Shown: piece after piece, positions 26,667 to 35,766 of the stretch | Numbering within the stretch: the first letter of the stretch is position 1 | Layout: every line of letters begins with the position of its first letter | Assembly: GCF_020907985.1 (NCBI RefSeq) | Contig: NZ_JAJJPA010000001.1 | Span: forward strand, 465,673 to 529,672 | Source: Kitasatospora humi | GTDB taxonomy: Bacteria; Actinomycetota; Actinomycetes; Streptomycetales; Streptomycetaceae | Direction: 5' to 3' | DNA length: 64,000 bases | Notes under the pieces: model-generated | Seen by the model: only the letters and a program-made list of their open reading frames with translations | What the model was told of the DNA's origin: nothing | Database searches by the model: none | Position numbers and translations under genes: made by a program

Positions 26667-28223
26667 TCACGGCAGCCGAGCCGGACGGACCGCCTTCCGC
26701 AGATCGACCGGCGAGACCGGCAACGGCGCAGCGGCCGCCCCGGTCCGGCTGCCGTGGTACGGCAGCAGGGCGATCACCGCGTTCCGCAGTCGGGCCGGCG
26801 CCTCCTCGTCGAGCGGGTCCACGGTCGCCGGCACCTGCAGCCGGACCGGGGCCTGGTTCCCGAGCCGGGCGTACCCGCGCCCGCGCGGCGTCTGCGCGGC
26901 GGGCGTGATGTCCAGCGGCACGCCGAGTGCCGCCGTCAGCTCGGAAGCCGGGAGGTCGCCGAGCGCCACCCGGGCCCGGGTGGCGGCCCGCAGCGTGGGC
27001 GACAGCCGGCCGGCGGCCTCGGCGGCCTCGGCGGTCACCACGGTGATCCGGGCGGCCCGCCCGTGCCGCAGTGGCACCTCGAGCAGCTCCTGCGGATCCG
27101 GCCGGCCCCCGGCCCGGGCCAGCTCGGACAGCTCGGTGGGGTGGTCCAGCAGGAGCCAGAGCGGGCGCAGCGCGTCGTCGGGCGCCGGCTCGCCGCGGTG
27201 GCGGGCGGCGTTCAACGCGGCCAATCGCCGCTCGGTCTCCCCGGCCGCCCACTCCAGCGCGGCCACCGCGCCGTGCAGGCTGGTCTCCACGCTGCGCACG
27301 CCGGGCCGGTTGACCAGGCAGGCGTGCTCGCCGGTACCGGCGCCGTCGATCACCAGCAGGTCGCCGTGGGCCAGGGCCTGCAGGGCGATGGTGCGCAGCA
27401 GCGTGGAGGTGCCGGAGCGGGCGGTGCCGAGCGCGAGCAGGTGCGGCTCGGCGGAGCGCGGGCCGGTGCGCCAGACCACCGGCGGCCGGTGGCCGGGCTG
27501 GTCGCCGTGGCGCACCGGGATCCGGCGCTGGGTGGCCTCCGGGTCGGTGAAGCCCAGCACGATCTCGCCGGGTGCGGTCACCCAGGACTGGGCCGGCACC
27601 TCCACCGGCAGCGGGGCCAGCGCGGTGACCCGCAGGGTGTTGCACTCCAGGTCCCAGTCGAACCGGTACTCGCGGGCCCGCCCGGCCTTGCCCCGCACCA
27701 CCTGTTCGATCCGGGTCCGGGCGGCGGGCTCGGTGTCGGTGAAGTAGGCGGGGTAGCCGATCGCCAGGGTGCTGAGCCGGCCGTCGGCGTCGAAGGACCA
27801 CCCGTCGAAGGCCTCCTGGTAGCCGCCGTCGGGGCGGTAGAGCGGGGACAGGTCGTCGGGGGCGGCCAGGTAGGGGGTGAGTGCGGCGTAGAGCGCGGGC
27901 AGCTTGACCTCGGCAGGGTCGGGCTCCGGTGCCGCCACCGCTCTGGACTGCCGACCGCTCCAGGCCGCGCTGCCGAGCAGCGCGGCCACGGCCAGGACCG
28001 GCCCGTGCGGCAGCAGCACGACGCCGACCAGCGCGGCGGCGGCGAGCAGCGCGGCGGGTCCGCGCTTGTCCCGGGGGGTGGCCTGCCAGCGGGTGGAGGC
28101 CCAGCCGGCGTGCCGCCGCAAACCCCGCCCGATCAGGGTGAGCGGGGTGAACATGTCTGCGGCGTGGTCCCCGGCTGTGCGGGCGAAGTCCCGGCTCCGG
28201 GTCAGGTGGCGGGTGACGGACAT
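26667..28223 (-). CDS. FtsK/SpoIIIE-like membrane protein with degenerate Walker A
   Basis: 518 residues. Two hydrophobic segments near 40-75, then a folded region and a RecA/FtsK-like domain. The nucleotide loop reads LALGTARSGTSTLLRTIALQ (~269), aligning with GxxxxGKST but with Thr in place of Lys. A Walker B-like LLVIDGAG and LWLLLDHPTEL follow. ATG 28223 (MSVTRHLTRS) is chosen; the open upstream frame overlaps another gene. Preceded by a 64-aa membrane protein 13 nt upstream, likely co-transcribed. Resembles streptomycete TraB/FtsK-type proteins of unknown role; ATPase activity is doubtful. Confidence 0.8.
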   Translation of the reverse strand: MSVTRHLTRSRDFARTAGDHAADMFTPLTLIGRGLRRHAGWASTRWQATPRDKRGPAALLAAAALVGVVLLPHGPVLAVAALLGSAAWSGRQSRAVAAPEPDPAEVKLPALYAALTPYLAAPDDLSPLYRPDGGYQEAFDGWSFDADGRLSTLAIGYPAYFTDTEPAARTRIEQVVRGKAGRAREYRFDWDLECNTLRVTALAPLPVEVPAQSWVTAPGEIVLGFTDPEATQRRIPVRHGDQPGHRPPVVWRTGPRSAEPHLLALGTARSGTSTLLRTIALQALAHGDLLVIDGAGTGEHACLVNRPGVRSVETSLHGAVAALEWAAGETERRLAALNAARHRGEPAPDDALRPLWLLLDHPTELSELARAGGRPDPQELLEVPLRHGRAARITVVTAEAAEAAGRLSPTLRAATRARVALGDLPASELTAALGVPLDITPAAQTPRGRGYARLGNQAPVRLQVPATVDPLDEEAPARLRNAVIALLPYHGSRTGAAAAPLPVSPVDLRKAVRPARLP

Positions 28224-28236
28224 GGAGCGCGCGGCC

Positions 28237-28431
28237 TCAGAACTTGATGCCGCCGAGCAGGCCCGCCAGGCTGGCGCCGCCGGCTTGGATGCTCGGCGCG
28301 ATCGCGGTACCGGCCAGGTAGAAGCCGAAGAGTGAGCAGACCAAGGCGTGCGAGACCTTGAGCCCACCCCGTCTGAAGAAGATGACGGCGATGGTGCCGA
28401 ACAGGACGATGCTGGAGATGTTCAGGATCAC
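28237..28431 (-). CDS. Small two-helix membrane protein
   Basis: 64 residues from GTG with GAGGAG 8 nt upstream. Two hydrophobic helices (ILNISSIVLFGTIAVIFF; HALVCSLFGFYLAGTAIA) separated by a basic RRGGLK turn, with a Gly-rich tail. No known function. It precedes the FtsK-like gene by 13 nt, so the two proteins probably act together at the membrane. Confidence 0.75.
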   Translation of the reverse strand: MILNISSIVLFGTIAVIFFRRGGLKVSHALVCSLFGFYLAGTAIAPSIQAGGASLAGLLGGIKF

Positions 28432-28623
28432 GGGGCTGCTCCTCGTGGCGGCGGGCCGGGCGTCACTATGGCGATGATGTGACGTACTGTCCTCATATCG
28501 TGACAAAAAGTAATAGATGACGGAACGGGGCAAACGGGTGATTCTGCTTGGCGCCGCCCGGAGCACTCCATGGCTCCGGCAAGTGGATCATCGGATGATC
28601 GGGGCGCCGTATGCTTGGCGGCC

Positions 28624-29100
28624 ATGGAGCTTCGGATCACCGGCTACGACCACCCCGACGCCGTCACCCTGACGGCGGCGGTCCAGCAGGAGTACATCGC
28701 CCGTTACGGCGACATCGACATCACCGAGATGGAGGCCGAGCACTTCGCGGCGCCGCACGGGGTCTTCGTGGTGGGTTACCTGGACGGTGCGGCGGTGGCC
28801 TGCGGCGGCTGGCGGGCGAAGGACGGCGACCATCCCTTCCTGCGGGACGGCGACGCCGAGCTCAAGCGGATGTTCGTGGTCCCCCAGGTGCGCGGCCGGG
28901 GCCTGGCCCGAGTGCTGCTGCGGCACCTGGAGGGGAGCGCGGCCGCGGCCGGCCGGCGCCGGCTGGTGCTGGAGACCGGCACCGAGCAGCCCGAGGCGGT
29001 GGCCCTCTACCAGTCCGAGGGTTATCTGCCGATCACCAAGTTCGGCGTCTACCGGGAGGCACCCGAGTGCATCTGCCTCGGCAAGGAACTCGGGGCCTGA
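28624..29100 (+). CDS. GNAT family N-acetyltransferase
   Basis: 158 residues with the acetyl-CoA loop motif ELKRMFVVPQVRGRGLARVL (residues ~78-97) and the C-terminal TEQPEAVALYQSEGYLPI. Substrate unknown (small amine or antibiotic are options for this family). No SD: TATGCT ends 8 nt before the ATG, suggesting leaderless translation. Confidence 0.9.
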   Translation: MELRITGYDHPDAVTLTAAVQQEYIARYGDIDITEMEAEHFAAPHGVFVVGYLDGAAVACGGWRAKDGDHPFLRDGDAELKRMFVVPQVRGRGLARVLLRHLEGSAAAAGRRRLVLETGTEQPEAVALYQSEGYLPITKFGVYREAPECICLGKELGA

Positions 29101-29249
29101 GTCAACACCGAAATACCGAAAGTCCGCCGATCGGCTGGTCACTTGACTGGCAACGGTGAATTATCCGTACTCCGGACGTGGGGTCATGTCACCCCTGGGT
29201 GGATGAACGGCGAACCGGACACCCGGGCTGGGTTAGCGTCGTGCCCGCT

Positions 29250-29277
29250 GGCGGCACCCGGGCATCCGGGTGCCGCC
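29250..29277 (+). terminator. 12-bp hairpin in leader of the next gene
   Basis: GGCGGCACCCGG pairs perfectly with CCGGGTGCCGCC around a GCAT loop. It lies 150 bp past the acetyltransferase and 37 bp before the next start. It may end the upstream transcript or attenuate the downstream one. Confidence 0.6.
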
Positions 29278-29313
29278 CTTCCCTGTTGACGCTCTTTCCC
29301 CCAGGAGAACCCC

Positions 29314-29601
29314 GTGCACGACAATTGCCCGCCGGATCGCAGCGTGGTGGCCGCAGACAGTCTGCGGACCGCGGTCGGCGCGCTCGACGCTTTCTCCGTC
29401 CGCGCCGGCGCGGCGAACGTGGCCGGTCGGCTCAGTGTGCTCGTCGAGCTGTGCGAGGCGGTGGACCGGGCGATGGACTCGCTGGTGGTCCGGATGGCGG
29501 CCGAGGCGGCCGAGGAGGGTTGGACCAGCGGCCACATGCGCGACGCCGCCCCCGCGTACCACGCCCGGTTGCAGCGTGCCCTCGCCCCGGTCCAGTGGTG
29601 A
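29314..29601 (+). CDS. Hypothetical small helical protein
   Basis: 95 residues, GTG start with AGGAGA 6 nt before it. Mostly helical and Ala-rich (SLRTAVGALDAFSVRAG, LVELCEAVDRAMDSLVVRMA); no motif recognised. Its stop overlaps the thioesterase start as GTGA, so the two are translated together. Confidence 0.65.
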   Translation: MHDNCPPDRSVVAADSLRTAVGALDAFSVRAGAANVAGRLSVLVELCEAVDRAMDSLVVRMAAEAAEEGWTSGHMRDAAPAYHARLQRALAPVQW

Positions 29602-30251
29602 CCGTGATGACGACGATGACCACGATGACCGCGGAGCCGCGGTCCGCCGGGACCTCCCACGGCAACGCCCACGTGCTGTGCTGCCCGACCCGGTGGAGCG
29701 ACGTCGACGAGAACGGGCACATCAACAACGCCCGGCTGGTCGGCTACATCCAGGAGGGCATCTACGACCTCTTCCACCACCACGCCCAGGCCGTGCGCGA
29801 GTCGCTCTTCCCGGCCGGCTTCCTGATCGCCCGGCACGAGATCGACTACCTTGAGCAGCTGCACCACGGGCCCGAACCGCTGCTGGTGCGCCTCACGGTG
29901 GAGCGGCTCGGCCGCAGCTCCGCGCACGTCCGGGTGGACGTCTGCCGGGACCCGTTCACCTACATGACGGCCCGAACCGTCGTGGTGGCCCGGGACTGCG
30001 AATCCGGGCGGTCGCGGCGGCTCACCACGGCAGAACGCCTCTTCCTGGCGCAGTACATGACGGGCGCTCACCTGGTCGCGGCCGAGCGGACCGCGCCGCC
30101 CAGGATCACCCCCAAGGCGATGCCGCAGCGCCAGCCGGATCAGCTGATCCCGCGTCAAGTGACGGCACATCAGACCGGCGGCCAGTCGCGCGGCCAGTCG
30201 CGCAAGGTGCCCGCCCCGCGGTCGGGTAGCCGCGGACTCTGCCGGATCTGA
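29598..30251 (+). CDS. Hotdog-fold acyl-CoA thioesterase
   Basis: 217 residues. The N-terminal ~150 are a single hotdog domain with the 4HBT signature TRWSDVDENGHINNARLVGY, carrying the catalytic Asp; family members hydrolyse acyl-CoA. The start is GTG 29598 (overlap with the preceding stop) or ATG 29607. The tail (~155-217) is basic, polar and probably disordered, unlike normal family members, and could bind a partner. A MTTMTTMT run near the start comes from a short in-frame repeat. Confidence 0.85.
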   Translation: MTVMTTMTTMTAEPRSAGTSHGNAHVLCCPTRWSDVDENGHINNARLVGYIQEGIYDLFHHHAQAVRESLFPAGFLIARHEIDYLEQLHHGPEPLLVRLTVERLGRSSAHVRVDVCRDPFTYMTARTVVVARDCESGRSRRLTTAERLFLAQYMTGAHLVAAERTAPPRITPKAMPQRQPDQLIPRQVTAHQTGGQSRGQSRKVPAPRSGSRGLCRI

Positions 30252-30354
30252 CCCGCGCCCGGCGGGGGTGCCGACCCCGGGCACCTCCGCCGCCACCCTT
30301 CGCCACGTGCTAAAACGGTGGCGGCAATGGAACGGACGGCGTTGGGAGGTGCGG

Positions 30355-31608
30355 GTGGACCGGGCGAAGGTGGCTCAGCTGGCCGCGGAACGGATCGACT
30401 GGCGGTTCAAGGCGCTGCCGTCCGCCGCCTGGGGGTGCACGGTCGCCGAGTACCTGGCCGGCGGGCCGACCCTGGACGACTTCGGCACCCCGCTGCTGAC
30501 CCTCGACCGCGGTGCGCTCGACCACAACCTGCGGACCATGGCCGACTGGTGCGCCCGGGCCGGCGCCTGGCTGGCCCCGCACGGCAAGACCACCATGGCC
30601 CCGGCCCTCTGGCAGGCCCAGCTGGACGCGGGTGCCTGGGCCATCACCCTGGCCAACCTCTCCCAGCTGCACGTCGCCCGCGCCTTCGGCGTGCGTCGGC
30701 TGGTGCTCGCCAACACCCTGCTGGACCCGCACGGACTCGCCTGGCTGGCAAAGGAGTTGGACGCGGATCCGGAGTTCTGGTTCGTCTGCTGGGTGGACTC
30801 CGTGGCTGCCGTGGAGCAGATGGACCGCGCACTGCGGGCCGCCGGCGCGGGGCGGCCGGTGGACGTCCTGGTCGAGGTCGGCGCACCAGGCGGGCGCACC
30901 GGTGTCCGCGACCTGGACACCGGACTCGCCGTCGCCCGCGCCGCGGCCGCGGCCCCGACGCTGCGACTGACCGGCCTGGGCGGCTACGAGGGGGTGCTGG
31001 CCCATGACGCCGAACCGGCCGCCCTGGCAGCGGTGGAGCGCTACCTGCTGGCGGTGCGGCAGCTGCACGCCCGGATCCGCGACGAGCAACTCCTCGACCA
31101 GGCCGAGCAGGTGCTGCTCAGTGCCGGCGGCAGCAGCTACTTCGACCAGGTGGTCGAACTGCTCGGCGGCGTCCCCGAGACCCGGCTGGTGCTGCGCTCC
31201 GGTGCCTACCTGATCCACGACGACGGGCTCTACCACGGGCTGTCACCACTGGCCCGGGGCGCCGGCGGCGCGCCGTTCCGGGCCGCGATGCACGGCTGGG
31301 CGAGGGTGCTCTCGCACCCCGAGCCCGACCTGGTCCTGCTGGACGGCGGCAAGCGGGACTTCCCGTTCGACGAGGGCCTGCCGACGGTGCAACGCACCCG
31401 CGCCGGGCGGCCGTTGGCCGGCACCGTGACCGGGCTCAACGACCAGCACGCCTATCTGCGCGGCAGCGCCGCCGGGATCGGCGAGGTGGTGCGGCTGGGC
31501 CTCTCGCACCCGTGCACCGCCTTCGACCGGTGGAGCATGATCCCGGTGGTCGACGACTCCGACGCGCCCGACCCCCGCGTGGTGGACCTGGTGCGGACCT
31601 TCTTCTGA
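30355..31608 (+). CDS. PLP-dependent alanine racemase-fold enzyme (D-threonine aldolase/D-serine dehydratase-like)
   Basis: 417 residues. PLP-binding Lys is in LAPHGKTTMAPALWQ (~77). ARIR and LLSAGGSS further along, together with HPCTAFDRW near the end, match the eukaryotic-type D-serine dehydratase/D-threonine aldolase family, in which His and Cys/Asp bind a metal. The family cleaves D-hydroxyamino acids or deaminates D-amino acids; the exact reaction is not readable. GTG 30355 with GGGAGG 5 nt upstream. Followed by a strong terminator. Confidence 0.88.
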   Translation: MDRAKVAQLAAERIDWRFKALPSAAWGCTVAEYLAGGPTLDDFGTPLLTLDRGALDHNLRTMADWCARAGAWLAPHGKTTMAPALWQAQLDAGAWAITLANLSQLHVARAFGVRRLVLANTLLDPHGLAWLAKELDADPEFWFVCWVDSVAAVEQMDRALRAAGAGRPVDVLVEVGAPGGRTGVRDLDTGLAVARAAAAAPTLRLTGLGGYEGVLAHDAEPAALAAVERYLLAVRQLHARIRDEQLLDQAEQVLLSAGGSSYFDQVVELLGGVPETRLVLRSGAYLIHDDGLYHGLSPLARGAGGAPFRAAMHGWARVLSHPEPDLVLLDGGKRDFPFDEGLPTVQRTRAGRPLAGTVTGLNDQHAYLRGSAAGIGEVVRLGLSHPCTAFDRWSMIPVVDDSDAPDPRVVDLVRTFF

Positions 31609-31611
31609 GCA

Positions 31612-31637
31612 CCGGCCCCGCGCGGGGGCGGGGCCGG
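31612..31637. terminator. Convergent hairpin terminator
   Basis: CCGGCCCCGC and GCGGGGCCGG form a 10-bp stem with a 6-nt loop, between the PLP enzyme and the minus-strand SGNH hydrolase. Can stop both. Confidence 0.7.
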
Positions 31638-31641
31638 CGGG

Positions 31642-32526
31642 TCAGAGCTTCGCCAGGAAGGCGTTCGCCATCACCTGGTAGCCGGTGTCGTCGGCGTGGA
31701 TGTCGCCGCGCGACATGTTGGTCCACTCCATGATCCGGGCGACGTTCAACGGCACCTGCCCGCCGCCCAGGCCGACCAGCGGGAGGAAGGAGTTGGTGCT
31801 GAACGCCCCCGCCACGTCGGCCGTCGGCACCCCGTGCGCCCAGTCCTGGAACTCCAGGGCGGCGTTGAGGGCGTCGGCCAGCGGCACCGACGCGGTGGCC
31901 AGCACCTTGCCCTGGTCGCCGGTCATCCAGGCGGCCAGGAAGGGGTCGTAGAGGTTCATCCCGACGATCCGGGTGTGCGGTCCGGAGGCGGCCTTGAGGC
32001 GGTCCAGGATGGTGCCGAGGTCGCGACCGGCGGTGGCGATGCCGGTGGCGGCGCAGCCGGCGTTCAGCGAGCCGCCCTCCGCGCAGCCGTCCACGTTGTT
32101 GGCGCCGATGTCCAGCGTGACCACCAGGTCGTCGCCGTGGTGGGCCTTCAGGTAGCTGACGGCGGCGTCGATCTGGGCGCCCTGGAAGCTGTGCGGGTAG
32201 GGGCAGCCGCCGTTCAGCATCGAGCCGGTGGTCTCACCAGGGCAGCCCAGGTCGGTGAACGAGAACGCGCGGCCCGCGGCGGTGGCCCGCTGCTCCAGAG
32301 TGCGGGCGATGTCCTGGGCGTAGCCGTGGCCGACCTCGTGGCCGCCGCCGGGCAGCGTCTGGTAGCCGGCGGCGAGCGAGTCGCCCAGGGCCAGGTAGTA
32401 GGTGTGGTGGGCGTGGTCGGCCTCGGCGGCCGAGGCCGGTCCGGCCGCGAGGCCGATCAGGGCGGCGCCGAGCACGGCGGCGCCGGTCGCCGCGCGCAGG
32501 CGGCGGCGGATTGCGGATATGCGCAT
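31642..32526 (-). CDS. Secreted SGNH/GDSL hydrolase
   Basis: 294 residues. Sec signal peptide (RRRLRAATG, hydrophobic stretch, cleavage near GPASAAEA). Catalytic Ser in ALGDSLAAGY (~47), block III GANN, and the Asp-x-x-His of block V as GDIHADDTGY. Esterase/lipase family acting outside the cell. The paired cysteines probably form disulfides. GGGAGG precedes the ATG. Confidence 0.92.
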   Translation of the reverse strand: MRISAIRRRLRAATGAAVLGAALIGLAAGPASAAEADHAHHTYYLALGDSLAAGYQTLPGGGHEVGHGYAQDIARTLEQRATAAGRAFSFTDLGCPGETTGSMLNGGCPYPHSFQGAQIDAAVSYLKAHHGDDLVVTLDIGANNVDGCAEGGSLNAGCAATGIATAGRDLGTILDRLKAASGPHTRIVGMNLYDPFLAAWMTGDQGKVLATASVPLADALNAALEFQDWAHGVPTADVAGAFSTNSFLPLVGLGGGQVPLNVARIMEWTNMSRGDIHADDTGYQVMANAFLAKL

Positions 32527-32643
32527 GGACCCTCCCAGGGCACTCGCGGGTGACCCGGATGGTCGCGCGCGAGTGGACCCGGTGAGGTTACTAGCTGGTA
32601 GCGGCCGCGTGAACAGCCGGGGCGGGACCAGTGACCGCGGCGG

Positions 32644-33528
32644 TCAGCTCTGCGGGATGGCCACCAGACCGTGCGCCGCCAGGTCGGCCAGCGGCTCGGC
32701 GATGCTGCACGTGCCGAAGGAGGTGAACACGGCGCGGACCGCGGCCACTTGGTCGCCGCTCAGCTCGGTCAGCTCGGCCGCGATGCCGTCCCCGTCCCGC
32801 CGGGCCAGCAGCGCGGACAGCTCCGGGTGCTCGGCGCCGCCGAGTGCCGCGTGGGTGGCCAGCAGCAGGTTGAGGAACCCGTGGTGGGCGAAGCCGGTGG
32901 CCGGGTCGTCGTGCCGCAGCGCGTGGTGCAGGCCGGCGGTGAACTTGACGGCCACCTTGCGGTAGACCGCTCCGTACAGGAAGGAGGCCAGCTCCAGCTC
33001 GCCGGGGAAGGCGGCCGTCGCCGTGCCCCCGGTGCGGAACTTGGCCCGGTACGGGCCGCCTTCCAACTCGTCCAGTGCCAGCAGCAGTTCGTCGCCCCGG
33101 GGGAGCTCGATCGCGGTCGGCGCGGCGGGCGCGTACTCGGGCAGGTGCCGCTCGAGGGCGGCGCGCACCCGGCGGACCCCCTCGGGGGCGGGCACGTCCC
33201 GGTCGGCCGTGATCTCGATGCCGGCGATCCGCAGCCGCGGGTCGTTCGCCACGGTCCGCAGCGCCGGCTCCAGGCCCGCGCTGCCCTCGGGCACGATCAG
33301 CCCGACGGCCAGCTCGCCCTCGCCCAGCTCGGCGCCGAGCGCCTCGATCCGCCCCGCGCCGCACAGGAACGGGCCCACCAGGTCGGCGTACCACGCGGTG
33401 CGGTGGGCCCGGTGGGCGGGCACGGCCTCGGAGAGCGGTAGGTCGCCGGGCGGGAAGATCGCCGCGTCGTCGCAGAGCCCCGCGAAGAGCGGCGGGATCA
33501 CGCTCGGGGAGGCCTGAGGGGTCGTCAT
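32644..33528 (-). CDS. Conserved hypothetical protein
   Basis: 294 residues from ATG 33528 (MTTPQASPS). Beta-alpha character with recurring LPRGDELLLALDEL, KFRTGGTATAAFPGE and HHALRHDDPATGFAHHGFLNLL. No membrane segment or recognised motif. GGAGAAGG lies upstream. It is alone between the lipase gene and a long intergenic region; function cannot be assigned. Confidence 0.7.
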   Translation of the reverse strand: MTTPQASPSVIPPLFAGLCDDAAIFPPGDLPLSEAVPAHRAHRTAWYADLVGPFLCGAGRIEALGAELGEGELAVGLIVPEGSAGLEPALRTVANDPRLRIAGIEITADRDVPAPEGVRRVRAALERHLPEYAPAAPTAIELPRGDELLLALDELEGGPYRAKFRTGGTATAAFPGELELASFLYGAVYRKVAVKFTAGLHHALRHDDPATGFAHHGFLNLLLATHAALGGAEHPELSALLARRDGDGIAAELTELSGDQVAAVRAVFTSFGTCSIAEPLADLAAHGLVAIPQS

Positions 33529-34041
33529 CGGGGCTCGTCCTTCTCCGCTCGCGGGGGCACGCCGGTGTGCCCCCTCGGCCAGAGCCTGCCGCAGTGCGGC
33601 GGGCCGGGGCAAGAGGAGCACTGGTGCGGGGCTGCACCCGCCTCCGAACGGGTGACGCTCCGACTGACGTCACCGGACGCCGGTGTCCGATATTCGAAGG
33701 CCTACGCTCCAGTAAGCAGAAGATATGAAGGAGTAAGGGCCTCCAGGCAACGAATCATGAGCGGGGTGGAAAGCTCAAAAGAAGCTCAAGCGAATGCCGG
33801 GCGGACCCTCAAGGCATCCTCGGATATTCCTGCGGATTCCGCAGGTGTGTAAGTGGTCAACCGCCCTGGTGGCGCTGACCTGCGGTGATCTCAGCAGCTG
33901 GACAGCGGGTGCGATTCCCCAATTCCCGTGCTAGCGGACGTCGGAACATAACTATTCGGAACACGGGTCTTTGCAGATCCCTAATCGACCGCTAGCGTTC
34001 ACCGCACTCTCACCCGCCATCATTGAAGAGGGTCCCCACAC
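33529..34041. other. Long intergenic region with palindrome and possible 31-codon ORF
   Basis: About 510 bp, clearly less GC-rich than the surroundings. It includes a CACCGG-ACG-CCGGTG hairpin near 33670 and a possible ORF 33757-33852 (MSGVESSKEAQANAGR..., no clear SD). Within that ORF is a 17-bp palindrome (33829-33845: CCTGCGGA-T-TCCGCAGG). Close to the permease lies its SD. The permease promoter must be here; I see no known riboswitch. Confidence 0.6.
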
Positions 34042-35688
34042 ATGGCAGTTGTTGACACAAAAGCGTCGTCCGGTACGGGCTCCGGTAACAAGCTCCGCCG
34101 GGACATCGGCCTGATCGGCCTGCTCTGGGCATCGGTCGGCTCGATCATCGGCTCCGGCTGGCTGTACGGCGCGAAGAACGCAGTGGTGGTCGCCGGTCCC
34201 GCGGCCGTCATCTCGTGGGGGATCGGGGCGGTCGCCATCGTGCTGCTCGCGCTGGTCCACGCCGAGCTGGGCGGGATGTTCCCGGTCGCCGGTGGCACCG
34301 CGCGCTACCCGCACTACACCTTCGGTGGCCTGGCCGGCATGAGCTTCGGCTGGTTCTCCTGGCTGCAGGCGGCCACCGTGGCGCCGATCGAGGTCGAGGC
34401 CATGATCGGCTACTCCAGCCACTTCGGGAAGTTCTTCCAGGACCTCCAGAACACCAACGGCACGCTGACGGCCACCGGCTTCGTCGTCGCCGCCCTGCTG
34501 ATGGCGGTCTTCGTCGCCGTCAACTTCCTCGGCGTGCGGGTGCTCGCCCACACCAACAGCGCCGCCACCTGGTGGAAAATCTTCATCCCGCTGCTGGCCA
34601 TCTTCGTGCTGGCGTTCACCCACTTCCACGCGTCCAACTTCACCTCGCACGGCTTCATGCCGTTCGGCGCCAAGGGCGTGCTCGGCGCGATCAGCACCAG
34701 CGGCATCATCTTCGCGCTGCTCGGCTTCGAGCAGGCGATCCAGCTCTCCGGTGAGAGCAAGAACCCCAAGCGCGACATCCCCCGCGCGGTGCTCGGCTCG
34801 GTCGCCATCGGCGCGGTCATCTACACCCTGCTGCAGGTCGTCTACATCGGCGCCATCCCGGGCGCCAGCATCGTCAAGGGCTGGGCCAACCTCGACTACG
34901 CGGGCATCAGCGGTCCGTTCGCCGGTCTGGCCACCGTGATCGGTCTCGGCTGGCTGGCCTGGGTGCTGTACGCCGACGCGGTGATCTCGCCCGGTGGAAC
35001 CGGCCTGATCTACACCACCTCCACCTCCCGGATCTCCTACGGCCTCAGCAAGAACGGCTACGCCCCGGAGCTCTTCCAGCGCACCGACGACCGCGGTGTG
35101 CCGTGGTTCGGCCTGCTGATCTCCTTCGTCACCGGCGTCATCTGCTTCCTGCCCTTCCCGAGCTGGCAGCAGCTGGTCAGCTTCATCACCTCGGCCAGCG
35201 TGCTGATGTACGCCGGTGCTCCGCTGGCCTTCGGCGCCCTGCGCGTCCGCAAGCCGGACATGCACCGCCCGTACCGCCTGCCGGCCGGTGAGGTCATCGC
35301 CCCGCTCTCCTTCGTGGTCGCCAGCCTGGTCATCTACTGGTCCGGCTGGGACACCCTGTGGCGCCTGGGCCTGGCGATCGTCTTCGGCTACCTGCTGCTC
35401 GGCGGCTACGCCTGGTACGCGACCGCCAAGCAGCTGCCGACCGCGCCGCGCCTGGCCTTCAAGGCAGCGCAGTGGCTGCCGGCCTACCTGATCGGCCTGG
35501 GTGTCATCTCCTACCTGGGCGGCTTCGGCGACAGCGCCCAGAAGATCATCCCGCTCTGGGTCGACATCGCGATCGTCACGGTCTTCTCCCTCGCGATCTA
35601 CTACTGGGCCCGCGCCGTGGCGCTGCCCGCCGAGGAGATCGACCGCAACATCGCCGACGTCGAGGTCGTCGACGAGGGCGGCCACTGA
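34042..35688 (+). CDS. APC family amino-acid/polyamine permease
   Basis: 548 residues, about twelve membrane helices. TM1 carries SVGSIIGSGWLYG, the unwound GSG/GSGW site of APC transporters; GFEQAIQLSGESKNP is the TM6 region. An extended C-terminal tail (~500-548) follows. Takes up an amino acid by proton- or cation-coupled transport; substrate unknown. SD GAAGAGGG lies 9 nt before ATG. Preceded by the long regulatory region, followed by a terminator. Confidence 0.93.
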   Translation: MAVVDTKASSGTGSGNKLRRDIGLIGLLWASVGSIIGSGWLYGAKNAVVVAGPAAVISWGIGAVAIVLLALVHAELGGMFPVAGGTARYPHYTFGGLAGMSFGWFSWLQAATVAPIEVEAMIGYSSHFGKFFQDLQNTNGTLTATGFVVAALLMAVFVAVNFLGVRVLAHTNSAATWWKIFIPLLAIFVLAFTHFHASNFTSHGFMPFGAKGVLGAISTSGIIFALLGFEQAIQLSGESKNPKRDIPRAVLGSVAIGAVIYTLLQVVYIGAIPGASIVKGWANLDYAGISGPFAGLATVIGLGWLAWVLYADAVISPGGTGLIYTTSTSRISYGLSKNGYAPELFQRTDDRGVPWFGLLISFVTGVICFLPFPSWQQLVSFITSASVLMYAGAPLAFGALRVRKPDMHRPYRLPAGEVIAPLSFVVASLVIYWSGWDTLWRLGLAIVFGYLLLGGYAWYATAKQLPTAPRLAFKAAQWLPAYLIGLGVISYLGGFGDSAQKIIPLWVDIAIVTVFSLAIYYWARAVALPAEEIDRNIADVEVVDEGGH

Positions 35689-35712
35689 CACACCGTCCGC
35701 CCAGCTGAGCGT

Positions 35713-35750
35713 CGCCGGCGCCGAACTCACGCCCGAGTTCGGCGCCGGCG
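35713..35750 (+). terminator. 16-bp hairpin terminator after the permease
   Basis: CGCCGGCGCCGAACTC and GAGTTCGGCGCCGGCG pair exactly with loop ACGCCC. It ends 17 bp before the next start codon, so that gene needs a promoter embedded in the hairpin's right flank. Confidence 0.8.
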
Positions 35751-35766
35751 GCGTACCATCCGCCGC

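Noticed and set aside
28224..28367. N-terminal extension of the FtsK-like protein
   Set aside because: The extra open frame overlaps the small membrane gene and encodes Ser/Ala/Arg-rich sequence without family resemblance.
33880..33935. tRNA-like fragment (CTCAGCAGCTGGACAGC, GGTGCGATTCCCC)
   Set aside because: D-arm and T-loop look-alikes lie too close, with no anticodon arm or acceptor stem; chance resemblance or remnant at most.
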